From NCBI RefSeq assembly GCF_900106535.1, contig NZ_FNOH01000007.1, positions 1-64,000 of the forward strand: a DNA stretch of 64,000 nt. The letters are read 5' to 3'. The first letter of the stretch is position 1. Every line of letters starts with the position of its first letter. The DNA comes from Myxococcus xanthus (GTDB lineage: Bacteria > Myxococcota > Myxococcia > Myxococcales > Myxococcaceae). Below the pieces are notes generated by a model. It made no database searches, was not told the DNA's origin, and was given only the letters and a program-made list of their open reading frames with translations. The translations under genes and the position numbers were made by a program. This document shows positions 8,955 to 17,839 of the stretch, piece after piece.

Positions 8955-9584
8955 GTGCTGGCCGCATCCACCTCACCGCTCCGGTTGTTCCTCGTCTCGG
9001 AGGACCCGCTCGCCCGGGGGGCGCTCGCCCGGGCGCTGGGGGACCAGACAGGCGTGCACTTCGAGGTGGCGGCCGGGACGCAGGTGGACCTGGAGTCCCA
9101 ACCCGGCGAGCCACCCGACGCGGTGCTGTGGGACACGGGCCTGCGCCCGTCCAACATGGAGGGTCCCGACCTGGGCGCGCCGGTGCTCGCGCTGGTGGTG
9201 GATGAAGCCGCGGGCGAGGCAGCCCTGGGCGCGGGGGCGCGGGGCCTGCTGTTCCGGGACGCGGAGCCCTCCGCCCTGGTCGCCGCGCTGCTCTCCGTGG
9301 CACGGGGACTGACCGTGTTCGACCCCGCGCTCGCGGAGCTGCGCGCCACGCCGCGTGCCTCGCTACCGGCCCAGGCCACCGCGCCGGACGCGCTCACGCC
9401 GCGGGAGCGCGAGGTGCTCGGGTTGCTCGCGGAGGGGCTGTCCAACAAGGCCATCGCGGACCGGCTGGACATCAGCGAGCACACCGCCAAGTTCCATGTA
9501 AATGCCGTGCTCGCCAAGCTGGGCGTCCAGCGGCGCACGGAGGCCGTGGTCCGCGCGGCGAAGCTGGGCCTGGTCACCCTGTAG
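8955..9584 (+). CDS. LuxR/NarL-type response regulator
   Basis: A 209-residue transcription regulator. The C-terminal LuxR helix-turn-helix (about 138-205) is clear: LTPREREVLGLLAEGLSNKA, then an ISEHTAKFHVNAVLAKL recognition helix. The N-terminal 120 residues look like a receiver, with an acidic SED near the start and an Asp in VLWDTGL. However, the position normally holding the conserved lysine reads LLFRDAEP, so phosphorylation-dependent switching may be altered. The GTG start at 8955 fits the coding pattern. It ends 63 bases before the MoxR operon in the same direction and is the obvious candidate regulator of that operon. Confidence 0.85.
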   Translation: MLAASTSPLRLFLVSEDPLARGALARALGDQTGVHFEVAAGTQVDLESQPGEPPDAVLWDTGLRPSNMEGPDLGAPVLALVVDEAAGEAALGAGARGLLFRDAEPSALVAALLSVARGLTVFDPALAELRATPRASLPAQATAPDALTPREREVLGLLAEGLSNKAIADRLDISEHTAKFHVNAVLAKLGVQRRTEAVVRAAKLGLVTL

Positions 9585-9647
9585 GCATCGGGCCGCCACG
9601 CGACGGTGCTACGTCGCGTTTCCCCTGGGTGATAGGCTCCGGCGCGC

Positions 9648-11183
9648 ATGGCCAACCAGGACTGGGTGACGCGCCTGCTCACCGGGCGCGCGACGGCGGA
9701 CAAGCAGCTCAATGTCCACCTCTCCGAGCGCGACGGCGGCAGCCTCCACGACAAGATGCGGCAGGCGTATTGGTGGATCACCAACAACGCCGTCATCTGT
9801 CCCTACTACGACCTGGAGTTCGGCTCGTCCGCGTCCCTCAAGACGCCTGCGGGTGACGAGCTCCACCTCCCCGAGGACACCAGCTACAGCTCGTTCGTCC
9901 TCATCCCCCTGCTCACCCTCTTCACCTGCCGGCGCGCGCTGCTGGTGGGCGGACCGGGACGCGGGAAGACGACGTCCGCCATCCTCATGGCCCTGCTGTC
10001 CGGCATGGGCCGCGACGAGGTCCACCGCGGCATCCAGCGCGGGCACCCGCAGCTCTCCATCGCGGACCTGCTGGGCGCGCCGCTGCCCTCCGACATGCTC
10101 AAGGCGGAGGACCTGTCCGCGGTGAAGGTGAGCTGGCGCAAGTGGATTGGCCAGCGCGTCAAAATCATCGACGAGTACAACCGCATCCCCACCAAGACGC
10201 AGTCCGCGCTCCTGTCCCTCATGGCGGAGGGCTACGCGGAGATGATGGACCAGTACGTCTACGCGGGCCGCTCGTCCTGGTTCCTCACCGCCAACGACGA
10301 CCAGGGCGGCGGCACCTTCCAGGTCATCGAGGCGCTGAAGGACCGCATCGACGTGGTGGTGCGCGCGGTGCCCTTCAACTCGGGCTTCATGGACCAGCTC
10401 CTCCAGCGCCTGGAGGCCGACAAGTCCCCCGAGGAGCTGCTGCCCAAGGAAATCGTCTTCACGCCTGGCGAGTTGGAGCGCGCCTACGCCGCCATCCTGG
10501 AAGTGGAGGTGCCCAAGGACGTGTTGGAGCGCATCGCCTTCTTCCTGGGGCAACTGGACTTCTGCCGCATGGCCTCGCCGCGCTTCGAGTTCAAGCACAA
10601 GGACACGCTCAAGCTGGCCGGGCAGACGGTGGCCGCGGTGTGCAACGAGCAGTGCCCGCTGGACAAGAAGGTCCACCTCTGCACGCAGACGGAGAACGGC
10701 GTCAGCGTGCGCGCGTACCAGACCATCCTCCACTTCGCGAAGGCCATGGCCTTCTTCCGCGGCCACAGCGCCGTGGAGCTGGAGGACTTCCGGCAGATTG
10801 CCCCCTGGGTGCTGCACGAGAAGCTGGTGCCCAACCCGCGCAGCGCCTTCTTCGAGGTGAAGGGCCACCGCATGCTCCTCCAGGACCGCGTGGCCTGGCT
10901 GCGGAACATGTTCGACATGGCCATGGGCCACTACGACACGCACGCGCCCATCCGGCGCAAGGTGACGACGCTGCGCCATGAGCTGGACAAGGGCCTGTCC
11001 GGCGTGGACCTGCGCACCACCGAGAAGCGCATGAATCAGGTGACGGTGCTCATGAAGGAGCTGCTCACACGGCACGAGCTGTCCGGCCCCGTCTACGAGG
11101 ACGTCATCCACCTCAAGTCCCTGTACAGCCGCTACCGGAACTACGCGACGTGGCTGAAGGAGAACCCGGGCGGTCGCCCATGA
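9648..11183 (+). CDS. MoxR-family AAA+ ATPase
   Basis: A 511-residue ATPase. It has a Walker A GGPGRGKTT at residues 101-109, Walker B KIIDEYNR at about 172-179, sensor-1-like WFLTANDD near 211-218, and the MoxR arrangement of an insert before the C-terminal lid. MoxR ATPases act as chaperone-like partners of VWA-domain proteins, often in metal-dependent complex maturation. The N-terminal 95 residues are not a standard MoxR element. This is the first gene of a five-gene operon; the next start codon overlaps its stop (ATGA at 11180-11183). Confidence 0.87.
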   Translation: MANQDWVTRLLTGRATADKQLNVHLSERDGGSLHDKMRQAYWWITNNAVICPYYDLEFGSSASLKTPAGDELHLPEDTSYSSFVLIPLLTLFTCRRALLVGGPGRGKTTSAILMALLSGMGRDEVHRGIQRGHPQLSIADLLGAPLPSDMLKAEDLSAVKVSWRKWIGQRVKIIDEYNRIPTKTQSALLSLMAEGYAEMMDQYVYAGRSSWFLTANDDQGGGTFQVIEALKDRIDVVVRAVPFNSGFMDQLLQRLEADKSPEELLPKEIVFTPGELERAYAAILEVEVPKDVLERIAFFLGQLDFCRMASPRFEFKHKDTLKLAGQTVAAVCNEQCPLDKKVHLCTQTENGVSVRAYQTILHFAKAMAFFRGHSAVELEDFRQIAPWVLHEKLVPNPRSAFFEVKGHRMLLQDRVAWLRNMFDMAMGHYDTHAPIRRKVTTLRHELDKGLSGVDLRTTEKRMNQVTVLMKELLTRHELSGPVYEDVIHLKSLYSRYRNYATWLKENPGGRP

Positions 11184-12007
11184 GCACCTTCACCGACGAG
11201 CTGGAAGCCAATGCCCGCGCCCGGTTCGTGCGCTGGGACTCCGCCCTGTGGCGCGAGCTCACCGGCGGCGCAGCGCAGCGGCTGGGACAAGCCCTGTTCG
11301 AGGCGGGGACACCAGCGGCGCAGGGCGAGGAGCTCTTGCGCGCCTACCTCCAGTTGGGCGCGGAGGCCATTGGCCTGGGCTACCTGTACCCCACGAGCGC
11401 GGGCCGGCAGAACTTCTTCACCCTCGCCTGGTCGGACCTGATTCCCCGCCTGCTGGCCGCCGTGCCCTCGGCGGAGCGCTCGCAGGTGTTCGCCCAGTTG
11501 TGGAACCTGGGGGAGAACCTGGAGTCCGCGCCGCCCTGGGTGCAGCGCATCTTCTGGCGCGTGGGCCGGGAGCTGACGTCGCTCCAGGACATCGAGGCGC
11601 GGCTGCGTGAGACCTCCTCCGTGGCCCTGGAGCCGCCCGACGCGCCGCTGGCCGCGCGGGCCCAGGCGCACTGGGTGGACCTGTCGAAGGAGGACAGCCG
11701 CTTCCTCCCCGGCCCGATTCACTTCCTGTCCCCCACCGTGGTGTGCGTGCATGACCGGCACCGGCAGGCCGTGGCGGGCCGCGACGCGGCCACGCAGGGC
11801 ATCTGGCTGGCGGAGACGCCCGTCCGCCTGGGCGCCATGGGCTGCCGCGAGGTGCCGGAGCAGACCCACGTGGAGAGTCCCCACCTGGACGAGGCACTGC
11901 GGGAGGACCCGCGCGCGGACGCGTGGTTCGCCACCCTGTCCAATGACTGGCGGGTGGTGGCCACGCTGCACACCTCCCAGCACGTGCTGGTGTTCGTCCC
12001 GGAATGA
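11180..12007 (+). CDS. Unknown protein of the MoxR/VWA operon
   Basis: A 275-residue protein of no recognised family. The start is the ATG at 11180, which overlaps the MoxR stop by 4 bases. The first 150 residues are predicted helical with many Leu, Ala and Glu. The last 110 look beta-rich, including a LSPTVVCVHDRHRQ segment and a C-terminal WRVVATLHTSQHVLVFVPE strand pair. There is no signal peptide or membrane span. Its place between the ATPase and the VWA protein suggests an adaptor or substrate of the complex. Its stop overlaps the next start (ATGA at 12004-12007). Confidence 0.8.
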   Translation: MSTFTDELEANARARFVRWDSALWRELTGGAAQRLGQALFEAGTPAAQGEELLRAYLQLGAEAIGLGYLYPTSAGRQNFFTLAWSDLIPRLLAAVPSAERSQVFAQLWNLGENLESAPPWVQRIFWRVGRELTSLQDIEARLRETSSVALEPPDAPLAARAQAHWVDLSKEDSRFLPGPIHFLSPTVVCVHDRHRQAVAGRDAATQGIWLAETPVRLGAMGCREVPEQTHVESPHLDEALREDPRADAWFATLSNDWRVVATLHTSQHVLVFVPE

Positions 12008-13671
12008 GTCCGTCTCAGAAGCACATCACCCCTGAGGACGTGGCCACGGGCTGGCGCGACGCGCTGGCCCTGTGGGACGTGCGCGTGCAGCTCAGCCCAC
12101 CCGAGCCGCACGTGGACTTCCACCCCGACGCCAGCCACGCCCAGGAGCCGCTCGCATACATCGACCTGGTGAAGCGCCAGGTCTTCGTCAACTTCAAGCT
12201 CCTGGAGGCCATGGAGGCCACGGGCAGCCTCACGGCGGTGCTGGCGCATGAAATCGGCCACCACGCGCGCTTCCCGCACACGCTGGGCTGGGACGCGGAG
12301 CTGCGCGTGCAGGAGCAGCGGCTGGTTCCCGGCCTGAAGCAATCCCTCACCAACCTCTTCTATGACTTGCAGGTGAACGAGGTGGTGGGCCGCACGTACG
12401 CGGAGGCGCTGTGCGCGGTGTACCGGGGCTTCCAGCGCGTGCAGGGCGGCGAGATGTCGCCGCTGTTCTTCTTCTACCTGGCCATCTACGAGGAGCTGTG
12501 GGGCCTGCCCCCTGGGAATCTGGTTCCCGCCGCGCAGCTCGAGCCGATGGAGCAGCGCTACCCCGGTGTTCGCGCCGAGGCGCGCATGTTCGCGCAGACC
12601 TTCTACGCGCTGCCCAGCGGCAAGCTCCAGTTCCTCTACTTCTGCGCCACCTTCATCCGCTACATCGAGAAGCCCGCGGACCTGGAGTTCAGCCTGCCGC
12701 TGGGCGGGGACGTCTCCGTGCCGGACGTGGACGACCTGGATGCCGCCATCCACGGCAGCAGTCGCTGGGACGACGCGCTGGACGAAGCGGAGGAGCGGGG
12801 CTGGCTGGCCCCCTTGAGCACCCGCTCGAAGGAGAAGGACGAGCTGGACTCCATCCACCGCGTCACCGAACACCTGCCCGGCAAGCAGGGCGGAAGGCTG
12901 CGACAGGCCCTGGTGGCGAAGCACTATCGGCGGCTGGTGGACCAGCACATCCTGAAGCTCCCCACGACGCCGTCCCAGCCGGAGCCCTACCTGCGCACCA
13001 CGCCCCAGGCGTGGGAGTACGGCGATGACCCGTCCAGCATCGACTGGACGTTGACGGTGCTGTCCCAGGGCCACCTGGCCGCGGTGTCACCACTGCGCCG
13101 CGAGCTGGAGGCGGACCTGCCGCCCCCGTCCGAGCTGGGCGCGCCGTCCGTGGAAATCTACCTGGACACCAGCGGCTCCATGCCCAATCCGGAGCTGAGC
13201 CTCAACGCAATGACGCTCGCGGCCCAGGTGCTGTCCGCCTCCGCGCTGCGGAAGAAGGCCACGGTGCGCGGCATCGTGTACTCGCACGGCAACCCGCAGG
13301 TGTCGCCGTGGATGTACGACGAGGAGAAGGCGCGCGACTTCCTGCTGAGCTACATCGGCGGAGGCACGCAGTTCCCCTTCGACGTGATGGACGCGCTGTC
13401 ACGCGAGCGGCCCGATGCGCTGCGCATCATCATCTCCGACAGCGACTTCCTCGCGAACGTCACCGCGGAGAGGCCCCTGGCGCCGGTGCTGGAGTCCATC
13501 CGGCGCTCGCGCCTCGTGGTGGCCATCCTCGCTCTTCCCGACGAACTCCGCGCCCGGCAGGCGCTGGCGCCGCTGCTGCGCGAGCGCCGTTTCCGGCTGG
13601 TGGTGGTGCGCTGGCCCTCCGACTTCGCGAAGGCGGCCGCCGACCTCGCCCAGGCATTGCTGGAGAATTGA
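12004..13671 (+). CDS. Zincin-like metallopeptidase fused to a VWA domain
   Basis: A 555-residue two-part protein. The N-terminal part carries HEIGHH at residues 82-87, a gluzincin-type HExxH motif. It is followed about 40 residues later by NLFYDLQVNEVV, which could supply the third metal ligand. The C-terminal part is a VWA domain with an intact MIDAS beginning DTSGSM at 388-393 and a later conserved Ser/Asp patch (IIISDSDF). The architecture resembles DUF2201-type proteins (metallopeptidase-like plus VWA). It is the expected partner of the MoxR ATPase. Proteolytic activity is inferred from the motif only. Confidence 0.85.
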   Translation: MSPSQKHITPEDVATGWRDALALWDVRVQLSPPEPHVDFHPDASHAQEPLAYIDLVKRQVFVNFKLLEAMEATGSLTAVLAHEIGHHARFPHTLGWDAELRVQEQRLVPGLKQSLTNLFYDLQVNEVVGRTYAEALCAVYRGFQRVQGGEMSPLFFFYLAIYEELWGLPPGNLVPAAQLEPMEQRYPGVRAEARMFAQTFYALPSGKLQFLYFCATFIRYIEKPADLEFSLPLGGDVSVPDVDDLDAAIHGSSRWDDALDEAEERGWLAPLSTRSKEKDELDSIHRVTEHLPGKQGGRLRQALVAKHYRRLVDQHILKLPTTPSQPEPYLRTTPQAWEYGDDPSSIDWTLTVLSQGHLAAVSPLRRELEADLPPPSELGAPSVEIYLDTSGSMPNPELSLNAMTLAAQVLSASALRKKATVRGIVYSHGNPQVSPWMYDEEKARDFLLSYIGGGTQFPFDVMDALSRERPDALRIIISDSDFLANVTAERPLAPVLESIRRSRLVVAILALPDELRARQALAPLLRERRFRLVVVRWPSDFAKAAADLAQALLEN

Positions 13672-13676
13672 GCCCC

Positions 13677-14240
13677 ATGGCTTTCGACATCCGCGAGATT
13701 CAGACGCAGCTCGAGGCAGCCCCCATCGTGTCGCCGTATTCGCATGACCTGGCTCTCGCCATCATCTGCGACACCTTCCGGCTCGCGAAGGTCCGCCCCC
13801 CGTCCCGCGCGGACTGGGGCGCCCTGGAGGACCAGGCCCGCTCCCCGCTGTGGCGGGAGCAGGTGGTGATGCTCGCGCACGTGCTGGTGTCCTCGGCGCT
13901 GCGGCAGGAGACGGTGCAGGCGCTGAACAAGAACGACGACGCGACGACGCTCCTGCAGCGCTTCTTCCAGGACGTGGCCCCGCTGACGGCGGAGATGATT
14001 CGCTCCAACACCTTCCGCCGCGAGGAGTTCATTCGCAAGTGGGTGCGCGTCGTGGGCGGCGAGTGCAAGGGCGAGTCCCCGAAGGGCTCCGTCGCGCGAA
14101 TCGAACAACTGGACTACCGCAAGGCGGAAGCGGAGATGCGGCGCGCGGAGGAGGCCCGGAAGAAGGAGGCGGACAAACGCCAGCAGGCCCTCCGCGAGGC
14201 GGAGCAGCGCGCCACGGAGGCGCGTGGGTGGCGGGAGTGA
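13677..14240 (+). CDS. Coiled-coil protein of the MoxR/VWA operon
   Basis: A 187-residue protein of no recognised family. The ATG at 13677 lies 5 bases after the VWA stop. Residues 1-150 appear globular and helical. From about residue 140 to the end there is a strongly charged, alanine-rich single helix or coiled coil (AEMRRAEEARKKEADKRQ and similar). It lacks a membrane segment. It probably provides a scaffold or oligomerisation arm in the predicted complex. The stop overlaps the next start as GTGA. Confidence 0.78.
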   Translation: MAFDIREIQTQLEAAPIVSPYSHDLALAIICDTFRLAKVRPPSRADWGALEDQARSPLWREQVVMLAHVLVSSALRQETVQALNKNDDATTLLQRFFQDVAPLTAEMIRSNTFRREEFIRKWVRVVGGECKGESPKGSVARIEQLDYRKAEAEMRRAEEARKKEADKRQQALREAEQRATEARGWRE

Positions 14241-15547
14241 CGGAAGTCCTGCCCGCGGACCTGCGCGTCGCGCCTCGCGCGAACATCCGCCGGGACACCT
14301 CCTCGCAGCGCCCCCACATCCCCTGGGCCGAGTCCATCGCCCAGGGACTGGCCCGCTTCGCGTCCCTGGCTGACGAGGACGCGGCCCGCGCGGACCTGGA
14401 CGCCCGGTTGTCCTTCCTGCGCGGTGCGCTGCGGGACTCGCCGTACCACGCCCGGAGGCTCCACGCGGCGGGCATCCACCCGGGTGACCTCCAGACGCTG
14501 GACGACCTGAGCCACCTGCCCTTCCTGGACCGCGGGGCCCTGGCCGCGAACTGGGACGCGGTGCCCACGCTGCCGGCGGACGCCGATGATTGCGTGGTGG
14601 TGAAGAGCTCCGGGTCCACCGGAGCGCCGGTGAACGTGGTGAGGGACCGGCGCGACTGCCTGCACATGTGGGCCGTGCTGCGGTTCCTCGTGGCGCGCGC
14701 GGGAGCGGTGCTGCCCTCGCATCCCCGGGTGGTGCTACTGGACGCGCTGCCGGGCGGGCTGGAGTACTCGGTGCGCCTGCCCATCCTCCACGACGGCGCG
14801 CTGCACCGAATCTCCGTCCTTCGCGAGGACGCGCTCCAACGCCTGCGCCGCGTGCGGCCTGCCGTGCTCTTCTCCGACCCGGAAGGACTGCGGTGGCTGG
14901 CGGCCCAGCGCGACGTGCCCTCGCCCGAGCTGGTGCTCACCTCCGCGCAACACCTGCCCGCCGGCCTGCGCGCAGAGCTGGCGAACGCGGTGCCCGCGCC
15001 TGTCCTCAACTACTACGCGACGACGGAGACGGGACCGCTGGCCTGGGAGTGCCTGCGGCCCGAGGCTCCTGGCCGGTTCCACGTCCTGGCTCCGGATGTC
15101 TGGTTGGAGCCCGAACAGGACGAGGTGGTGGTGACGCGGCTGCGTCCCAGCGTGCTACCGCTGCTGCGCTACCTCCCGGGCGACGCGGGCAGCGTGCGGC
15201 GTGACGCCTGCGCTTGTGGGTTTCATGGATGGACGCTGGAGCACTTCGGCGGGCGCGGAGCCAGCCACTTCGCCACGCCTTCGGGCCGGGAGGTGGATGC
15301 CTGGGCGCTGGCCTGGGTGTTCAAGCACCATGCGCTGCGTGGCTTCCGACTGACACAAGTGGACGTCTCGCACTTCCAACTGGAGCTGGCGGGAGCGAGC
15401 CATGCGGACGTGGCGCCACTGCGCGAGCGGCTCACCGGCGCCTTGCGGAACCTGGGTTGGACGCAGGCGCGCCTGGACGTGTGTCACGTGGAGGTATCGG
15501 CGCTGGCCGTGGGCACCAAGCCACAGCCGTTCCGCCGGCTGCGCTGA
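14237..15547 (+). CDS. PaaK/CapK-like AMP-forming ligase
   Basis: A 436-residue adenylate-forming enzyme of the phenylacetate-CoA ligase family. It shows the P-loop-like SSGSTGAP near residue 122, the NYYATTETGP motif (A5-like) near 258, and the family's C.CG cysteine motif (CACGFHG) after LLRYLPGD, followed by a C-terminal subdomain. The enzyme would activate a carboxylate with ATP; the carboxylate and acceptor are unknown. The GTG start at 14237 overlaps the preceding stop by 4 bases. Such a ligase is an unusual partner for a MoxR/VWA pair, and raises the possibility that the complex acts on a conjugated small molecule. Confidence 0.82.
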   Translation: MTEVLPADLRVAPRANIRRDTSSQRPHIPWAESIAQGLARFASLADEDAARADLDARLSFLRGALRDSPYHARRLHAAGIHPGDLQTLDDLSHLPFLDRGALAANWDAVPTLPADADDCVVVKSSGSTGAPVNVVRDRRDCLHMWAVLRFLVARAGAVLPSHPRVVLLDALPGGLEYSVRLPILHDGALHRISVLREDALQRLRRVRPAVLFSDPEGLRWLAAQRDVPSPELVLTSAQHLPAGLRAELANAVPAPVLNYYATTETGPLAWECLRPEAPGRFHVLAPDVWLEPEQDEVVVTRLRPSVLPLLRYLPGDAGSVRRDACACGFHGWTLEHFGGRGASHFATPSGREVDAWALAWVFKHHALRGFRLTQVDVSHFQLELAGASHADVAPLRERLTGALRNLGWTQARLDVCHVEVSALAVGTKPQPFRRLR

Positions 15548-15554
15548 GCAGCCT

Positions 15555-15587
15555 TGCATGACAGCGCGGCGAGCAAGATGTCATGCA
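15555..15587. promoter_or_regulatory. Inverted repeat after the ligase gene
   Basis: TGCATGACA at 15555-15563 is the exact inverse of TGTCATGCA at 15579-15587, separated by 15 bases. It lies 8 bases after the ligase stop and before the sensor kinase gene. It could be a weak terminator or an operator. There is no following T run. Confidence 0.4.
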
Positions 15588-15669
15588 GTGGGTTCCGGTG
15601 CTTACCTGAGAAGTGCGCGGCTCCTCCCCAGCGGTATGCATGCAGCCGGCCGGGAGCCCGCCCCTGACC

Positions 15670-17757
15670 ATGCACGCTCGTCCGGAACGACATCACCCAC
15701 TCTGGGCTTCACGCGCCGGACGTTATGGCGTCGCGCTCCTCGCCTTCGTCGCGGCGTGGCTCATCCAGGCGGGCACGATGTCGTTCATCCCAGCCACCCC
15801 GTTCCTGTTCTTCTTCGGCGCGGTGATGGTGTCCGGCTGGTGGGGTGGCTGGGGCCCCGCCCTGGCGACGACGCTCCTGTCGGTGGTGGTGGTGGACTTC
15901 TACTTCCTGGAGCCACTGCTCAACCTGATGCCGGGCACGGGAGGGGCTGTCTCGCTGGCGGTCTTCGTCGTGCTCGCGCTGCTGATGACGAAGCTGAACG
16001 TCATGCTGCGCAAGGCCAACGCGGAGCGGGCGCGACTGCTGGAGCGGGAGCGGGCAGCCCGAAGCGAGGCGGAGGCCGGGCAGGCACGGCTCCACGCGCT
16101 CTTCCGGGACGCGCCCGCCGCCATCATCCTCATGCATGGCCCCCGGCACATCTATTCCTTCTCCAACACGATGAACAACACACTGATGGGGACGGACACG
16201 CTGGTGGGCCAGGAGGCGAGCAAGGCCCTGCCGTGGGCGGAGTCGCGAGGCTTCATCACCCTGCTGGACGAGGTCTACCGCACCGGCGTCCCTTTCACGG
16301 GCAATGCGGTGCCGTTCCCTCGCAAGCCCCCCCATGACGAGATACAGGAGACGTATCTCAACATCGTGTATCAGCCCACGCGGAACGAGCAGGGTGAGGT
16401 CGACGGCATCGCCGGCTTCGGTTTCGACGTGACGGACCTGGTCCGGGCCCGACAGCGCGCCGAGGCCCTGACGCACGAGCTCCAGCTCGCCGAGGCACGT
16501 GACTGGCTCCTCGCGGAGTCGGGCGCGGTGCTGGCGTCATCGCTCGACGACGAGACGACGCTGCGGAACATGGCGAAGCTGGTGGTGCCCACGTTCGCGG
16601 ACTGGTGCCTCGTCGACGTGGCGGAGCCGGATGGGACGTTCCGGCGACTGGAGGCGGCACACTTCCGGCTCGAGGACGACGCGCTGGCCGAGGACATCCT
16701 CCGCTTCGGAATGCAGCCCAGCGGCAATCCGGGGCATCCCCCCACGGGCGCCCTGCTGAAGGCGGAGACGGTTCACGTCGAGCGGTTGACCCGGGAACGG
16801 ATTCACGAGCTCGCACACGACGCGGAACACGCCCGGGTGCTGGAAGCGATAGGGCCCGTCTCCTTCATCGCCGTGCCCTTGATTGCACGCGGACAGGTGT
16901 TGGGGGTGCTCAGCTTCATCCACGCCCACTCCGGCCGGCATTACTCGACGTCAGACCTGGCGTTCGCCAAGGAACTGGCACACCGGGCCGCGCTCTCCCT
17001 GGAGAATGCCCGGCTCTATGCGGAGGCTCGGGAGGCCATCCGCCTGCGCGATGAGTTCATGTCCATTGCCAGCCACGAACTGAAGACGCCGCTCACCCCG
17101 CTGAGCCTGAAGCTCCAGGCGCTCTCGCGGGAGCTGGCCCGCCACCCGGGCCCGGTTCCTCGCAACCTGGTGGAGAGCTACGTGGCGGTGGGCGCACGGC
17201 AGGTGCAGAAGCTGGCGGAGCTGGTGGGCGACCTGCTCGACGTGTCGCGCATCTCCGCGGGGCGGCTCTCGCTGGAGTTGGAGGAGCTCGAGCTGGGGTC
17301 GCTCGTCCGGGACGTCGTCACCCGGTATGAACCCCAGGCCGCGCGCACCGGCTCCCCCTTGCAGTTGGAGGCGGGAGACTTCGACATCGTGGGCCGGTGG
17401 GACCGGCTGCGTCTGGAGCAGGTCATCACCAACCTGGTGGACAACGCCGTGAAGTACGGCAACGGCAGGCCCATCCACGTGCGCCTGGAGCCGCATGACG
17501 GCGGAGCGCGGCTGACGGTGCGGGACGAGGGCATCGGCATCGAGCCCCAGCATCTGCCCCGCCTCTTCGGCCGCTTCGAACGCGCCGTGTCCGAGCGCAA
17601 CTACGGGGGCCTGGGCCTGGGCCTGTACATCACCCGCACGCTGGTGGAGGCCATGGGCGGCCGGGTCCACGTGGAGAGCAGGCTGGGGCGAGGCTCCACC
17701 TTCACCGTGGAGCTGCCCAGCCACCTGGGCGCGGAGCAGGCCCGTCAAGCCCCCTGA
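15670..17757 (+). CDS. Membrane sensor histidine kinase (KdpD-like TM, PAS, GAF, HisKA, HATPase)
   Basis: From the ATG at 15670 this is 695 residues. Hydrophobic segments in the first 110 residues (including [19 protein letters not shown]) match a DUF4118/KdpD-type short membrane bundle. Next come a PAS-like domain starting near [14 protein letters not shown], a GAF domain, HisKA with [16 protein letters not shown], and HATPase_c with [19 protein letters not shown] and GGLGLGLYI. No receiver is attached. Upstream in-frame ATGs at 15613 and 15640 are alternatives; none has a clear ribosome site. The likely partner is a separate response regulator; the LuxR-type gene at 8955 is the only nearby one. 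Confidence 0.87.
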   Translation: MHARPERHHPLWASRAGRYGVALLAFVAAWLIQAGTMSFIPATPFLFFFGAVMVSGWWGGWGPALATTLLSVVVVDFYFLEPLLNLMPGTGGAVSLAVFVVLALLMTKLNVMLRKANAERARLLERERAARSEAEAGQARLHALFRDAPAAIILMHGPRHIYSFSNTMNNTLMGTDTLVGQEASKALPWAESRGFITLLDEVYRTGVPFTGNAVPFPRKPPHDEIQETYLNIVYQPTRNEQGEVDGIAGFGFDVTDLVRARQRAEALTHELQLAEARDWLLAESGAVLASSLDDETTLRNMAKLVVPTFADWCLVDVAEPDGTFRRLEAAHFRLEDDALAEDILRFGMQPSGNPGHPPTGALLKAETVHVERLTRERIHELAHDAEHARVLEAIGPVSFIAVPLIARGQVLGVLSFIHAHSGRHYSTSDLAFAKELAHRAALSLENARLYAEAREAIRLRDEFMSIASHELKTPLTPLSLKLQALSRELARHPGPVPRNLVESYVAVGARQVQKLAELVGDLLDVSRISAGRLSLELEELELGSLVRDVVTRYEPQAARTGSPLQLEAGDFDIVGRWDRLRLEQVITNLVDNAVKYGNGRPIHVRLEPHDGGARLTVRDEGIGIEPQHLPRLFGRFERAVSERNYGGLGLGLYITRTLVEAMGGRVHVESRLGRGSTFTVELPSHLGAEQARQAP

Positions 17758-17839
17758 CTGTCGTTTCCAGGCTCGAAGGTCATGCGAAGCCGGGAGTCTC
17801 CAGTTAGAGGGGCGTCACCACGAGGAAGGAGCGAGGGAC

